DNA from: Rhodococcus oxybenzonivorans
GTDB taxonomy: Bacteria; Actinomycetota; Actinomycetes; Mycobacteriales; Mycobacteriaceae
Length of the DNA: 64,000 nucleotides
NCBI RefSeq assembly: GCF_003130705.1
Contig: NZ_CP021354.1
Location: 3,906,001-3,970,000 of the forward strand
Direction of reading: 5' to 3'
Positions within the stretch are counted from its first letter, which is position 1, and each line of letters opens with the position of its first letter. A program made the translations under genes and the position numbers. This document shows positions 20,569-32,324 of this stretch, piece after piece. Under the pieces are notes generated by a model that did not search any database, was not told the DNA's origin, and saw only the letters and a list, made by a program, of their open reading frames with translations.

Positions 20569-21600
20569 TCAGCCGAAAAAGGCGGCTGCCTCGTCGTACC
20601 GCTCGCGCGGCACGGTCTTGAGGTGACGGGTGGCGTCGGTGAGCGCCACCAATTCGATCGACGTGCCATGCAGGGCGACCATCTGCCCGAAGTCTCCGCG
20701 GTGGACCGCGTCCGTGGCGTGCACCCCGAAGCGGGTGGCGAGTACCCGGTCGTACGGGGTGGGAGTGCCGCCCCGCTGCACGTGCCCGAGAACCGTTGTC
20801 CGTACTTCCTTGCCGATGCGGCGCTCGATCTCGGCGCCGAGCTGCTGCGCGACACCGGTGAATCGTTTGTGCCCGAACTCGTCGATGCCGCCTTCGCGCA
20901 GCGTCATCGACTCGGGGGTGGGTGCCGCACCCTCGGCGACGACACAGATGAAGTGGGAGTCGCCCCGCTGGAACCGCTTCTTCACCATGTCGCACACCTC
21001 AGCGACGTCGAACGGCACCTCGGGAACGAGGGTGAGGTGAGCGCCCGTCGCCAGACCCGAGTGCAGCGCGATCCAGCCGGCGTGTCTGCCCATCACCTCC
21101 ACCAGCATGACCCGTTGGTGCGACTCTGCCGTGGTGTGCAACCGGTCGATCGCATCCGTCGCGATGGACAGCGCGGTGTCGAAGCCGAACGTCACGTCGG
21201 TGCAGTCGATGTCGTTGTCGATGGTCTTCGGAACCCCGATGACCGGGACACCGCTTTCTGCCAACCATCCTGCGGCAGTGAGCGTTCCCTCACCTCCGAT
21301 CGGAATGAGGGCGTCGATCCCGTTGTCGTCGAGGGTCTGCCGGATCTGGTCCAGTCCGGCTTTCAATTTGTCCGGGTTCACCCGGGCCGTTCCGAGGATC
21401 GTGCCGCCGCGGGTGAGGATGCGGTCGATCCGGTCGTCGTTGGACAACGGAACCTTGCGATCCTCGAGCAGGCCGCGCCACCCGTCCCGGAATCCGACCA
21501 CCGAGCTGCGGTACCGACCGTCGGCAGTGCGCACCACCGCCCTGATCACCGCATTGAGTCCGGGGCAGTCGCCGCCGCCGGTCAGGATCCCGATCCGCAT
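20569..21600 (-). CDS. pfkA: 6-phosphofructokinase (ATP-type by motif)
   Basis: The 343-residue enzyme phosphorylates fructose 6-phosphate in glycolysis. The [13 protein letters not shown] motif binds the nucleotide, and the [11 protein letters not shown] segment has Gly where PPi-dependent enzymes carry Asp, so ATP use is predicted. The MGRHAGWIA substrate motif is also present. The start at 21600 ([14 protein letters not shown]) has GAGGGG 8 nt upstream; the longer frame is a shadow. It is transcribed toward gatB with a 42-base gap. Confidence 0.94.
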   Translation of the reverse strand: MRIGILTGGGDCPGLNAVIRAVVRTADGRYRSSVVGFRDGWRGLLEDRKVPLSNDDRIDRILTRGGTILGTARVNPDKLKAGLDQIRQTLDDNGIDALIPIGGEGTLTAAGWLAESGVPVIGVPKTIDNDIDCTDVTFGFDTALSIATDAIDRLHTTAESHQRVMLVEVMGRHAGWIALHSGLATGAHLTLVPEVPFDVAEVCDMVKKRFQRGDSHFICVVAEGAAPTPESMTLREGGIDEFGHKRFTGVAQQLGAEIERRIGKEVRTTVLGHVQRGGTPTPYDRVLATRFGVHATDAVHRGDFGQMVALHGTSIELVALTDATRHLKTVPRERYDEAAAFFG

Positions 21601-21732
21601 CCAAGCACCCCTCGTTCTCCCGTTGCGGCGCCGCGCCCCGGAGGGACGGCATCTCGTGTGGTGATGGTGGTTCTCCTTATCCATCTTGCCGCTCCGGCGC
21701 CGTGAGAGCACCTCGGACCGCCGGGTTCTTTT

Positions 21733-22395
21733 TCAGCCCGGTGTGACGAGGCCACTCTCGTAGGCGAGTACCACGGCCTGTGCGCGGTCGCGGAGATCGA
21801 GCTTGGACAGCACCTTTCCGACGTGCGTCTTGACGGTCTGCTCGGCGACGAACAGGCGATCGGCTATCTCGGTGTTGGACATCCCGCGGGCGATGAGTTC
21901 GAGAACCTCCCGCTCGCGCGGGGTCAGCGCCGACAGCGCAGCGGGTTTACGACGGGTAGTGCTGCGGCGGCTGGTCACGTCGGCGATGAGACGCCTGGTG
22001 ACGGTCGGCGCCAGAAGTGCCTCCCCATCGGCGACGACGCGGACCGCACGAACCAGTTCTTCGGCGGGCGCATCTTTGAGCATGAAACCGCTGGCTCCGA
22101 TGCTGAGTGCTTCGTAGACATAGTCGTCGACGTCGAAGGTGGTGAGCATCAGCACACGCACCGGGGGGTCGAATCCGGCCGACAGGATCAGGCGCGCCGC
22201 ATCGAGGCCGTTCATCTCCGGCATCCGGACATCCATGAGCACCACGTCGGGACGCAGACGTTTGACCTCGGTCACCGCCACCGCCCCGTCCGGTGCGTCG
22301 CCGATCACGCTGATGTCGGGCTGTGAGGAGAGGAGGGCGCCGAAGCCCTGACGGACCATGGCTTGATCGTCTGCGATGAACACGGTGATGGCCAC
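21733..22395 (-). CDS. NarL/LuxR-family response regulator
   Basis: The 220-residue protein has a receiver domain (ADDQAMVRQGF, phospho-acceptor Asp55 in VLMDVRMPEMNG, conserved Lys near residue 105) and a C-terminal LuxR helix-turn-helix (LTPREREVLELIARGMSNTEIA). GTG 22395 begins 10 bases after the stop of the sensor kinase gene, so the two are co-transcribed. The signal and target genes are unknown; the phospholipase-like and hydrolase genes divergent from the kinase are candidates by position. Confidence 0.92.
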   Translation of the reverse strand: MAITVFIADDQAMVRQGFGALLSSQPDISVIGDAPDGAVAVTEVKRLRPDVVLMDVRMPEMNGLDAARLILSAGFDPPVRVLMLTTFDVDDYVYEALSIGASGFMLKDAPAEELVRAVRVVADGEALLAPTVTRRLIADVTSRRSTTRRKPAALSALTPREREVLELIARGMSNTEIADRLFVAEQTVKTHVGKVLSKLDLRDRAQAVVLAYESGLVTPG

Positions 22396-22405
22396 GCCCG
22401 TCAGC

Positions 22406-23575
22406 CTAGGCTGACGCGGCCGCAAACTCGGCGTGCACCTCGAATCCACCGTTGTCGTGCATCCGGGTGGTGAGCACTCCCCCGACGGCCTGCGCACGCT
22501 CGCGCATGCCGATGATTCCGTTGCCTCCGGTGGATTCGTGCCTGGTCAGCGCGGATGCGAGACTCCGTTTCGCCGGACCGTTGACCACGGCAAGCGACAC
22601 GATCGGAGATTGGTACGTGATCTTCACCTCGACCGCCGCACCCGATGCGTGCCGCGCGGTATTGGCCAGTGACTCCTGCAGGATGCGATACATCACCAAT
22701 CCGACCGACTCGGACACGAGTGTCTGATCACCGGACACAGTCCAGGTGACCGGAATCCCGGCCCGCCGACTGCCCTCGAGCAACTCTCCGATCTGGTCCA
22801 CCCCCGGCTGCGGGGCGTGCTCGGCGAGCTGGCCGTCGCTCCGCAAGACGCCGAGCAGTCCGCGCACCTCGTTCAGTGCGGCGCGCCCGGCGGCGCCGAT
22901 CGACTCGAATTCCGCGCGGGTCTCGGCCGACACGTTCGCGATGCGGTAGGGAGCGCTCTGCGCCTGCACGACGACCATCGACATGTGATGTGCGACAACG
23001 TCATGCAGGTCGCGGGCGATGCGCGCCTTCTCCTCGAGAATCGTGCGACGGGTGCGTTCGAGCTCGCTCAACTCCTCCTGCCGGGCGAGTTGCCTGCGGG
23101 AGAGCACGAGCCAGCGGATCAGCAGGCCGAAGACGACGATCGCCGTGAGCCCGACGGCCCAGCCGCGGCCGTTGGTGCCGGGAGTGTCGGCGAGGAAGAG
23201 GAGCACCGTCGAGATCCACGCGACACCGACCACGGGAATCGCCGCCCGCATACTCACAGCCGCCAGGAGTGCGAGGATCACCAGGATATGGACTACCTGC
23301 CAGGGATAGTCGTAACCCTCCTGCAGTCCGAAGACTCGCGGAATGACCAGAGCCGACACTGCAGAGACAGCCCACCCGAGTGCAGGGTTGGCGCGGATCA
23401 GAACGAAGGGGAACGCTGCGAGCGCCGCAACGAACGGCTGAATCGGTGGGCTGACCTGGTGCGTCAATTGCAGTGTCGGCCACGCGACAGCGAAAAGAAT
23501 CGCTGTGACCGAGACAATTGCCACGTTGAGCCACTGACCTCGAGCAACGCTCCGGATTCGCGTCTTCTTGTCCAC
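22406..23575 (-). CDS. Membrane sensor histidine kinase (HisKA_3 type)
   Basis: The 389-residue kinase has about four to five N-terminal membrane helices (residues 15-158), then a dimerisation/phosphoacceptor domain with His191 in RIARDLHDVVAHHMS, then a HATPase domain ending with GNGIIGMRERAQAVGG. This is the NarX/DesK-like class that pairs with LuxR-type regulators. GTG 23575 gives MDKKTRIRSVARGQW; a TACGCT hexamer lies 6 nt upstream, so it may be leaderless. It is divergent from the phospholipase-like gene. Confidence 0.9.
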   Translation of the reverse strand: MDKKTRIRSVARGQWLNVAIVSVTAILFAVAWPTLQLTHQVSPPIQPFVAALAAFPFVLIRANPALGWAVSAVSALVIPRVFGLQEGYDYPWQVVHILVILALLAAVSMRAAIPVVGVAWISTVLLFLADTPGTNGRGWAVGLTAIVVFGLLIRWLVLSRRQLARQEELSELERTRRTILEEKARIARDLHDVVAHHMSMVVVQAQSAPYRIANVSAETRAEFESIGAAGRAALNEVRGLLGVLRSDGQLAEHAPQPGVDQIGELLEGSRRAGIPVTWTVSGDQTLVSESVGLVMYRILQESLANTARHASGAAVEVKITYQSPIVSLAVVNGPAKRSLASALTRHESTGGNGIIGMRERAQAVGGVLTTRMHDNGGFEVHAEFAAASA

Positions 23576-23740
23576 ACGTCGAGCGTAGGAGCTGCCTTCG
23601 CAGCGCGTCCTCACTCCGCGGGCCGAGGTACTTCTAGTACCGAGGTATGAGATTTCAGCCGACTGGTCCTCCGAAGCCAGGAATCGAACCGGACTCCGGT
23701 GTGATGTGGCTGCGTAACGCTTGTTCATACCGTCGTCCTC

Positions 23741-24382
23741 ATGCGAACGACGGGGACACGGAGAACTACGTGGGCAGCGGTGGCCTGTGCCGCAACGGCA
23801 CTTCTGACCACAACCGGGTTTTCCGGCACCGGGACCGCGGGCACACCCCGGGCGGAGAACACCGCCGCATCGGACGCGGTACGCACGCTCACCTCCGCCG
23901 AGGAGTTCGGCGAAGCGTCCATCCCCGAGGACTTCGAATCCGTCATGGGGTACACACCCCAGCGCGTCGAGGGAATGCTCGCCGACCCGGACGGCGACTG
24001 CTCGTCCCCGGTTCCGCTGCCGGTCGAATTCGTTGCGTCGTGCAAGGCCCACGACCTCGGATACGACCTCCTCCGTTACGCCTCCCGGTCCGGGAACGAC
24101 CTCGAGCCGTGGGCCCGACAGAGCCTGGACGCACAGCTCGATCGACGCATGCACGCGGCCTGTGACACGCGCGTCGACGAACGGGCCCGCGCATCCTGCT
24201 CCGTCATGGCGAACATCGCGGCCACTGCCGTCACGGGAAACAGCTGGCGCCAGGGATATTCCGCGCCCGTCGCGGAGTCCGGAGTCAAGTACGGGCTCGC
24301 AGGCGGTCTCGGTGTGACGCTTCTCGCGGGCGCCGTCTGGTCCCTCCGCCGCCGTCCGGAACCCGAGGGAGCCGTCGCATGA
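23741..24382 (+). CDS. Secreted, membrane-anchored phospholipase A2-like protein
   Basis: The 213-residue protein begins with a signal-like segment (residues 1-35). Its central domain has the prokaryotic phospholipase A2 motif CKAHDLGYDLLRYA, with Cys101 and the His104-Asp105 pair. It ends with a single hydrophobic helix (about residues 180-200) followed by RRR. The active site would face outward. A -10-like TACCGT lies 7 nt before ATG 23741, so the message may be leaderless. The stop overlaps the start of the next gene (ATGA), so the two are coupled. Catalysis is inferred from the motif only. Confidence 0.75.
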   Translation: MRTTGTRRTTWAAVACAATALLTTTGFSGTGTAGTPRAENTAASDAVRTLTSAEEFGEASIPEDFESVMGYTPQRVEGMLADPDGDCSSPVPLPVEFVASCKAHDLGYDLLRYASRSGNDLEPWARQSLDAQLDRRMHAACDTRVDERARASCSVMANIAATAVTGNSWRQGYSAPVAESGVKYGLAGGLGVTLLAGAVWSLRRRPEPEGAVA

Positions 24383-25836
24383 GCACGACCATCGTTTTGA
24401 GCACCCGACCTCCCGGGGACTACGGCAGCCCGGTACCGGCATCTGCGCTGCGCCGGGCCCTCGCCACGACGATTCCGGTGTCGGCACTTCCTCGGGCGTC
24501 CTCCACGATCGTCGTCACTCTCTGCGTACTCGCCTCTCTCACACCGTCATTGCTCCCTCGAAGCGCCCTGACGCAGGCCCTGTTCACCGGGGTCCTCGCT
24601 GCGACGGGGCTCGGGATGCTCGTCCTCGCTCGTCGGCTGCGACAGGTGCTCACCCGCTCCTCCGGCTCCCGGGTACCACGGGAATCCGTTCGACTCCTCG
24701 CCTTGCTCGGCGCGATGGTCACCACCACCTGGGCGATGGTCGCGGCCGATCACTGGCAGGACTCCCTCCGACAGGTGATGGGGATGAGCAGCGTCGGCCC
24801 GGGCCACTGGATGCAGGTGCTCCTCGGAGCCGTAACGACCTTCGTGGTCGTGGTCGTCGCCGGTGCGACCGTCTCCTCGGTGGCCCACCGTCTCGGCTGG
24901 ATCGGCAGTGCTACGACGGCCGTCGTTCTCGCGACCGGTCTGCAACTGGTCGCCGGGCCCGCGGTATGGGAGATGATGTCGCGTTCCTACAGCGATTCCA
25001 ATGACGTGGTCGACGTCTCGCTGCAGCGTCCAATGTCCGCCGCACGAGCGGGGAGCTCCGAGTCCGTCGTCAGCTGGGAGTCGCTCGGGCGGCAGGGACG
25101 TCGCTTCGTGGCGGCCGGTGAACAGTCCGGGAGTATCCGCACCTACGTCGGGATGAACTCGGCACCGGACGTGAAGTCCCGTGCGGCGCTGGCAGTCTCG
25201 GAACTCGAGAGGGCCGGTGGATTCGCCCGCTCGGCCATCGTCGTCACCGTCCCCACCGGCTCCGGCTGGATCGACGAGAACGCGGCGGAAGGATTCGAGG
25301 ACCGCTTCGACGACGACGTCGCGATAGTCGGGCTCCAATATTCCTACGCACCGAGTTGGATCACCTTCGTCTTCGGCCGTTCGGCGGCCGACGAATCGGC
25401 GGCAGCCTTGTTCGATGCGGTCGCCGATCGCATCACGGCACTACCCGATGCGATCCGTCCCGCTCTCTACGTCTACGGTCAGAGCCTCGGATCCGTCGGC
25501 GGGAGCGCGCAATTCGCCGACGCGGCAGATCTCGGTCGGCGAGCATGCGGGGCGCTGTGGGCCGGACCGCCCGCCGGGTCCGTGATGACCGACGGCGCAA
25601 CGGTTCTGGCCAACACGTCCGATCCCGTCGTGTGGTGGTCACCCGACCTGATCCTGCGCCGGCCCGATCTGTCACGGGCCGTGGCCGATGCTCCTGTCCC
25701 ACAGTGGATTCCCGGCCTGACGTTCCTCCAGGCGAGCGTCGACCTGCTGTCGGCGCTGAATTTCCCCGCCGGGCATGGGCATCGCTACGGGAAGGAACAG
25801 GGCACCACCCTACCCGACTGCGACCTCACTCGGTGA
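24379..25836 (+). CDS. Membrane alpha/beta hydrolase (Abhydrolase_9 type)
   Basis: The 485-residue protein has an N-terminal domain of about four membrane helices (residues 42-195) and a C-terminal alpha/beta hydrolase domain. The nucleophile elbow is YVYGQSLGS with Ser369, and the later DPVVWW and HGHRYG segments supply the Asp and His. This matches the paired N-terminal and catalytic Abhydrolase_9 families. The substrate is unknown; coupling to a phospholipase-like gene suggests lipid work at the membrane (inference). Its 3' end overlaps the convergent gatA by 27 bases. Confidence 0.8.
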   Translation: MSTTIVLSTRPPGDYGSPVPASALRRALATTIPVSALPRASSTIVVTLCVLASLTPSLLPRSALTQALFTGVLAATGLGMLVLARRLRQVLTRSSGSRVPRESVRLLALLGAMVTTTWAMVAADHWQDSLRQVMGMSSVGPGHWMQVLLGAVTTFVVVVVAGATVSSVAHRLGWIGSATTAVVLATGLQLVAGPAVWEMMSRSYSDSNDVVDVSLQRPMSAARAGSSESVVSWESLGRQGRRFVAAGEQSGSIRTYVGMNSAPDVKSRAALAVSELERAGGFARSAIVVTVPTGSGWIDENAAEGFEDRFDDDVAIVGLQYSYAPSWITFVFGRSAADESAAALFDAVADRITALPDAIRPALYVYGQSLGSVGGSAQFADAADLGRRACGALWAGPPAGSVMTDGATVLANTSDPVVWWSPDLILRRPDLSRAVADAPVPQWIPGLTFLQASVDLLSALNFPAGHGHRYGKEQGTTLPDCDLTR

Positions 25837-27306
25837 TTCGAGGGGACCACGAGCAGCTTCGAACGCCGCACCCACCCGGTAGAGCCGCTCGTCGGCCAGC
25901 GCCGGCGCCATGATCTGCAACCCGACCGGGAGACCGTCGTCCGCCGACAGCCCGGACGGAACGGACATGGCGCAGTGGCCCGCGAGATTGGTAGGCAGGG
26001 TGCACAGGTCCGACAGATACATCGCGAGTGGATCGCCGACCTTCTCCCCCAGCTTCCAGGCCGTGAACGGACTGGTGGGCGACACGAGGACATCGACCTT
26101 CTCATAGGCCCTGTCGAAGTCGCGGGAGATGAGAGTCCGGACCTTGAGCGCCTGGCCGTAGTACGCGTCGTAGTACCCCGCCGAGAGTGCGTAGGTACCG
26201 ATCATGATGCGACGCTTGACCTCCGGGCCGAAGCCCGCGGCACGGGTAGCTGCCATCACCTGATCCGCGCTCATGTCACCCTCGTCGATCCGCAGTCCGT
26301 AACGCATGGCATCGAACCGGGCGAGATTGGAGGACACCTCACTCGGGAGGATCAGGTAGTACGCCGCGAGCGCGTATTCGAAGTTGGGACACGACACTTC
26401 GACGACCTCGGCACCCAGTTCGGTGAGCTGTGCCACGGCAGCGTCGAACGAGGACAGGACGCCGGGCTGGTAGCTGTCGGAGTGCAGTTCCTTGACTACG
26501 CCGACCTTCACACCCCGCAGGTTGCCGCCCGCGCCCTCCCGCGCCGCGGCGACCACCGGGCGGACCGGCGCATCGATGGAGGTGGAGTCGCGCGGATCGT
26601 GCCCGGCGATCACCTCGTGCAGCAGGGCGGTGTCGAGAACTGTGCGACCACAGGGCCCACCCTGGTCCAGCGACGACGCACAGGCGACCAGGCCGAAACG
26701 GGACACCGTGCCGTAGGTCGGCTTGGTGCCCACCGTCGCGGTGAGGGCGGCGGGCTGACGGATCGATCCACCGGTGTCGGTACCGATCGCGAGCGGAGCC
26801 TGCCGGGATGCGAGCGCCGCGGCGCTGCCGCCACCCGAGCCACCCGGGACGCGTGTTGTGTCCCACGGGTTGCGGGTGGGGCCGTACGCGGAGTTCTCGG
26901 TGGACGAGCCCATGGCGAACTCGTCGAGGTTGGTCTTGCCGAGGATCGGGATTCCGGCGGCGCGGAGCTTGCTCGTGAGAGTCGCGTCGTAGGGGGCCAC
27001 CCAGTTCTCGAGGACCTTCGAGGCACACGTGGTGGGCATGTCGGTGGTCGTGAAGATGTCTTTGAGCGCCAACGGAACTCCCGCCAACGGCGAAACAGGA
27101 GCCTCACCGGCCGTGAGTGCGCCGTCCACCTCCTTCGCCGAAACGAGGGCCTGCTCCCCCGCAACGTGCAGGAAGGCTCCGAGTCCGCCGTCGACCTCCG
27201 CGATGCGGTCGAGATGTGCCTGGGTGACCTCGACGGACGACACCTCACGGCTGTGAATCTTCGACGCCAGTTCTGCCGCGTCGAGTGTGGTCAGTTCGGC
27301 GCTCAT
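25810..27306 (-). CDS. gatA: Glutamyl-tRNA amidotransferase subunit A
   Basis: The 498-residue amidase-signature enzyme releases ammonia from glutamine for transfer to Glu-tRNA-Gln. The Ser-cis-Ser-Lys triad region is visible: [10 protein letters not shown] for the Lys and [35 protein letters not shown] glycine/serine-rich signature downstream. The ATG overlaps the TGA of gatC (ATGA), showing coupled translation. Its 3' end overlaps the convergent hydrolase gene by 27 bases. Confidence 0.96.
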   Translation of the reverse strand: MSAELTTLDAAELASKIHSREVSSVEVTQAHLDRIAEVDGGLGAFLHVAGEQALVSAKEVDGALTAGEAPVSPLAGVPLALKDIFTTTDMPTTCASKVLENWVAPYDATLTSKLRAAGIPILGKTNLDEFAMGSSTENSAYGPTRNPWDTTRVPGGSGGGSAAALASRQAPLAIGTDTGGSIRQPAALTATVGTKPTYGTVSRFGLVACASSLDQGGPCGRTVLDTALLHEVIAGHDPRDSTSIDAPVRPVVAAAREGAGGNLRGVKVGVVKELHSDSYQPGVLSSFDAAVAQLTELGAEVVEVSCPNFEYALAAYYLILPSEVSSNLARFDAMRYGLRIDEGDMSADQVMAATRAAGFGPEVKRRIMIGTYALSAGYYDAYYGQALKVRTLISRDFDRAYEKVDVLVSPTSPFTAWKLGEKVGDPLAMYLSDLCTLPTNLAGHCAMSVPSGLSADDGLPVGLQIMAPALADERLYRVGAAFEAARGPLESPSEVAVG

Positions 27307-27602
27307 TCGCCCTCTCCGAGAATCTGCGGGACGGCGAAGCGATCCTGTTCGACAGCGGGCGCGCCGGACAGCGCCTGCTCCGGGGTGAGCCCGGGAACGA
27401 TCACATCCGGACGGGTCACGTTGGTGACCGCGTTCGGGTTCGCCATCGGCTGGACGTCTTCTGCGGGAACCTCGGTGACCACCTTCACGTGGCTGAGAAT
27501 CGAGTCCAGCTGACCCGCGAACTCGTCGAGTTCGGCGTCGGTCAGGGCGAGTCGAGACAGCCGCGCGAGGTGCGCGACCTCGTCACGGGAGATGGCAGGC
27601 AC
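27303..27602 (-). CDS. gatC: Glutamyl-tRNA amidotransferase subunit C
   Basis: The 99-residue small subunit stabilises GatA and links it to Gat[18 protein letters not shown] at the N-terminus and the [18 protein letters not shown] segment are typical. GTG 27602 is chosen because AGGGG lies about 8 nt upstream; the longer frame to 27632 has no family support. It is the first gene of the gatCA pair. Confidence 0.92.
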   Translation of the reverse strand: MPAISRDEVAHLARLSRLALTDAELDEFAGQLDSILSHVKVVTEVPAEDVQPMANPNAVTNVTRPDVIVPGLTPEQALSGAPAVEQDRFAVPQILGEGE

Positions 27603-27951
27603 CGCGGGGCCCCTTTCAGGTCGGACGTACACAATGTCCTTCCCAGCCTAGAGCGTGGCCGGATCAGCCGTGCAGCCAGCGCCGCTTCCCGACGGTCGGG
27701 AAGGGTGGGGAACCACGAAGACCACGACCGGTGTGGTGGTGACGGGCCCAGGTTTCGAGTCGACATGTTTCGCGAATGAGGCGATTCGGTATCGGGGGTG
27801 TCAACTAATCGAGCGCGACCAGCAACTCCCGCGCAGCCGGTCCCCGAAGGCGGAGGGGGGACCGCATACTCGGAACCGAAAGTGCAAGGATGGTCGTGAC
27901 GGGGGTCGCAGGTAGCACTCCCGCGTTTATCTCGTGGTGAAAGGGACGCAC
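27603..27951. other. Divergent intergenic region between gatC and the ACT-domain gene
   Basis: The 349 bases have no supported gene. They contain a perfect 9-bp palindrome with a one-base centre (27685-27703, CTTCCCGAC and its complement), a possible operator for either flanking gene, and the AAAGGGA ribosome site (27940-27946) for the downstream gene. Promoters for both directions must lie here, but I cannot place them with confidence. Confidence 0.45.
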
Positions 27952-28602
27952 GTGTCGTATCTGCTTCGCGTCCAGCTCCCCGACCGACCAGGTAGCCTCG
28001 GCTCGCTCGCCGTCGCCCTCGGTTCGGTGGGCGCTGACATTCTGTCGCTCGACGTTGTGGAGCGGGGTGCAGGATTCGCCATCGACGACCTCGTGGTCGA
28101 TGTCGAGCCGGGGTCCCTCCCCGACACCCTGATCACCGCCGCCGAGGCCCTCCCCGACGTCACCATCGATTCCATTCGTCCCTACGCCGGAATACTCGAC
28201 ACCCACCGCGAACTCGAGTTGATCGATCAGGTGGCCACCGCGGCGGACGACCGTCTGCAGGTCCTGGTCGACGGCGCTCCGCGGGTGCTGCGCGTCGGCT
28301 GGTCCGTGGTCGCGGACCTGGGACCGCGGGGCGCTTACCGCGTGGTCGGCAGTTCCGGAGCTCCGGAAACCCATGCCACGGACATCCCGTGGATGCCCCT
28401 CGAGAAGCCGACGGCGCTGGACGGTGAGGGTGACTGGGTACCGCGGGTGTGGCGCGATATGAACACCACCCTGGCCGCGGCCCCACTCGGCGCCACCGGC
28501 CGCGTGCTGATGCTGGGCCGGCCCGGGGGTCCGGAGTTCCGCCCTTCGGAAGTCGCGCGGCTGGGATATCTGGCCGGCATCATCGCAACCGTGCTGGGCT
28601 GA
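27952..28602 (+). CDS. ACT-domain protein
   Basis: The 216-residue protein begins with an ACT domain (SYLLRVQLPDRPGSLGSLAVALGSVGADILSL split over a beta-alpha-beta fold) that normally binds amino acids. The C-terminal half has a second conserved domain of unknown role. It resembles Rv3013, placed between gatC and ligA in mycobacteria. GTG 27952 is preferred over 27934 because AAAGGGA lies 6 nt upstream. The ligand and target are unknown. Confidence 0.8.
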   Translation: MSYLLRVQLPDRPGSLGSLAVALGSVGADILSLDVVERGAGFAIDDLVVDVEPGSLPDTLITAAEALPDVTIDSIRPYAGILDTHRELELIDQVATAADDRLQVLVDGAPRVLRVGWSVVADLGPRGAYRVVGSSGAPETHATDIPWMPLEKPTALDGEGDWVPRVWRDMNTTLAAAPLGATGRVLMLGRPGGPEFRPSEVARLGYLAGIIATVLG

Positions 28603-28623
28603 GGGCCTGACCCGCGGCCTGCC

Positions 28624-29112
28624 TCACACCAGTTCGCGGACCAGGACGGTCAACTCCACGCCGGGTACCGGATGCCAATTCCGTTCGGCCACAGGAACAA
28701 ATCCGTTGCGGTCGTAGATGCGCCGGGCAGCTTCCATCGACGGCTGCGTCGACATCACAACGGCGCGGTCGCCCCGGTCGTAGGCGGTGTCCAGTACGTG
28801 CCGCACCAACGCCGAACCGACGCCGGAGCCGCGCGCGTCCGGCGACACCGCGAGCATGCGGAACTCGAGTTCGCCCGGCTGTGCCACATCCGCGTAGGGC
28901 GACGTCGGATCCGCGATCGTGACGGAGCCGACGACCCGGCCGTCGATGACGGCAACCCGGACATCCGCCTTCTCCACACGTCCGGCCGTATCGCGCAGGC
29001 GTTCGGTGTACGGATCGTGCGCTTCGACGAATCCGCCGCCGACGTACGCGATCACCGTCAGGTCGCCGACGACCTCGTACTCGTCCGGGGTCACATCCCG
29101 TATTTCGATCAT
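28624..29112 (-). CDS. GNAT-family N-acetyltransferase
   Basis: The 162-residue protein shows the GNAT fold: motif A with LEFRMLAVSPDARGSGVG for acetyl-CoA binding, and motif B with the ARRIYDRNGFVPV segment near the end. The acceptor is unknown. ATG 29112 (MIEIRDVTPDEYEVV) is chosen because the upstream extension is not family-like. A CATAGT hexamer lies 7 nt upstream. It converges with the ACT-domain gene. Confidence 0.85.
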   Translation of the reverse strand: MIEIRDVTPDEYEVVGDLTVIAYVGGGFVEAHDPYTERLRDTAGRVEKADVRVAVIDGRVVGSVTIADPTSPYADVAQPGELEFRMLAVSPDARGSGVGSALVRHVLDTAYDRGDRAVVMSTQPSMEAARRIYDRNGFVPVAERNWHPVPGVELTVLVRELV

Positions 29113-29169
29113 GTCCAGAACTATGGCAGTACACCTCACGGTGCCCAAAAAACGGGAGTGAGGAACCGG

Positions 29170-31269
<2,100 letters not shown>

Positions 31270-31301
31270 TTAACCGGTCGGGCCGACAGCCAACCCGCGA
31301 G

Positions 31302-32324
31302 TCACAGTGATTCGGGGTCGTCGGTGAACGCACTACTCACTTCAGTGCTCAGACGCAGGGCCTCACGACTCCACTGCTCGTCTGCTCCGGCGAGCCCACA
31401 TGCCGGCGTGACCGCCACCTGGGTGCGCAGTGTCGTGCGGGGAAAACCGAGTCGGTCGATCAGCGTCACGGCCGGTGCGGCGAGGTCACGCCACGTGGTG
31501 GGGATCGACGGCGCCATGCTGGGGATCAATCCGAGAGCCAGCTCCTTCCCGGCGTCGAGCAGTTCCCCGATCCCGTCCAGATCGGCTGCTGTCAGCTGCG
31601 CCACGTCCAGGCCGACCGCTCGTGCCGTACTGCGCCGCAGCAGGTCGGTGGGTATCCCCGCGGCGCAGCAGTGCACCATCGTGACACCACCGGAGCCGGT
31701 GAGAGCCGCCTCGAGCACCGCGAGGGCCTCCGGCTCGGGCAGCGCGCGAACCGTCTCGAGACGGGTCCGGCCGGACAACGTGCCAGCCAGCACCGCAGGC
31801 AACCGCGGTTCGTCGAACTGGATCAGGACCTGCGCACCGAGACGTCGGGTCACCTCGGCGGCATGCCGGGCCACACCCTCGCCCAGCGACTCGGCGAAGT
31901 CCCGCACCGCACCCGGATCGGTGAGGACGCGGCGGCCCGTGCCGAACTCCACTTCCGCGGCCAAGGTGAGCGGTCCGACCGCCTGCACTTTCACCACATG
32001 GTCGGCGCCGACCAGACCGGCAGCCTCCCAGGCTTCTTCGAGCGCGTCGAGGTCCTGGTTCAGCAGGTCGGTAGCACGCTTGGCCACCGAACCTCTCCGC
32101 GAGACCACCCGGTACGCCGTCGTGGATACGTCCAGCTGCAGATCGACGAGAAGTGCGCTCGCACGGCCGATCAAGTCTGCTCCCAGCCCCCGCGCCGGCA
32201 ACTCCACCAGGTGGGGAAGCCTGCCCAGTTCACCGAGAACGATCGTGGCGGCTTCGCGTGCATCGGTTCCGGGCCACGAGCCGACGCCGGTGACGGCACC
32301 GGCCAGCGAAACAGTGTGTGTCAC
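31302..32324 (-). CDS. MetE C-terminal-like (cobalamin-independent methionine synthase family) protein
   Basis: The 340-residue protein has the MetE catalytic-domain fold without the N-terminal half (Rv3015c-like). The GSWPGTD start, the [10 protein letters not shown] strand and the VHCC segment, which would supply zinc ligands, match the short archaeal/actinobacterial group. Whether it makes methionine or transfers methyl groups elsewhere is unknown. The GTG at 32324 overlaps the mnmA stop (GTGA), so it is translationally coupled to mnmA. Confidence 0.78.
   Translation of the reverse strand: MTHTVSLAGAVTGVGSWPGTDAREAATIVLGELGRLPHLVELPARGLGADLIGRASALLVDLQLDVSTTAYRVVSRRGSVAKRATDLLNQDLDALEEAWEAAGLVGADHVVKVQAVGPLTLAAEVEFGTGRRVLTDPGAVRDFAESLGEGVARHAAEVTRRLGAQVLIQFDEPRLPAVLAGTLSGRTRLETVRALPEPEALAVLEAALTGSGGVTMVHCCAAGIPTDLLRRSTARAVGLDVAQLTAADLDGIGELLDAGKELALGLIPSMAPSIPTTWRDLAAPAVTLIDRLGFPRTTLRTQVAVTPACGLAGADEQWSREALRLSTEVSSAFTDDPESL

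Noticed and set aside
20569..21600. Pyrophosphate-dependent phosphofructokinase
   Set aside because: The GGEGT motif has Gly at the position where PPi enzymes carry Asp, so the ATP type fits better.
19219..21705. 828-codon open frame on the plus strand
   Set aside because: It lies opposite gatB and pfkA and its translation has no family-like blocks; a shadow frame caused by high GC.
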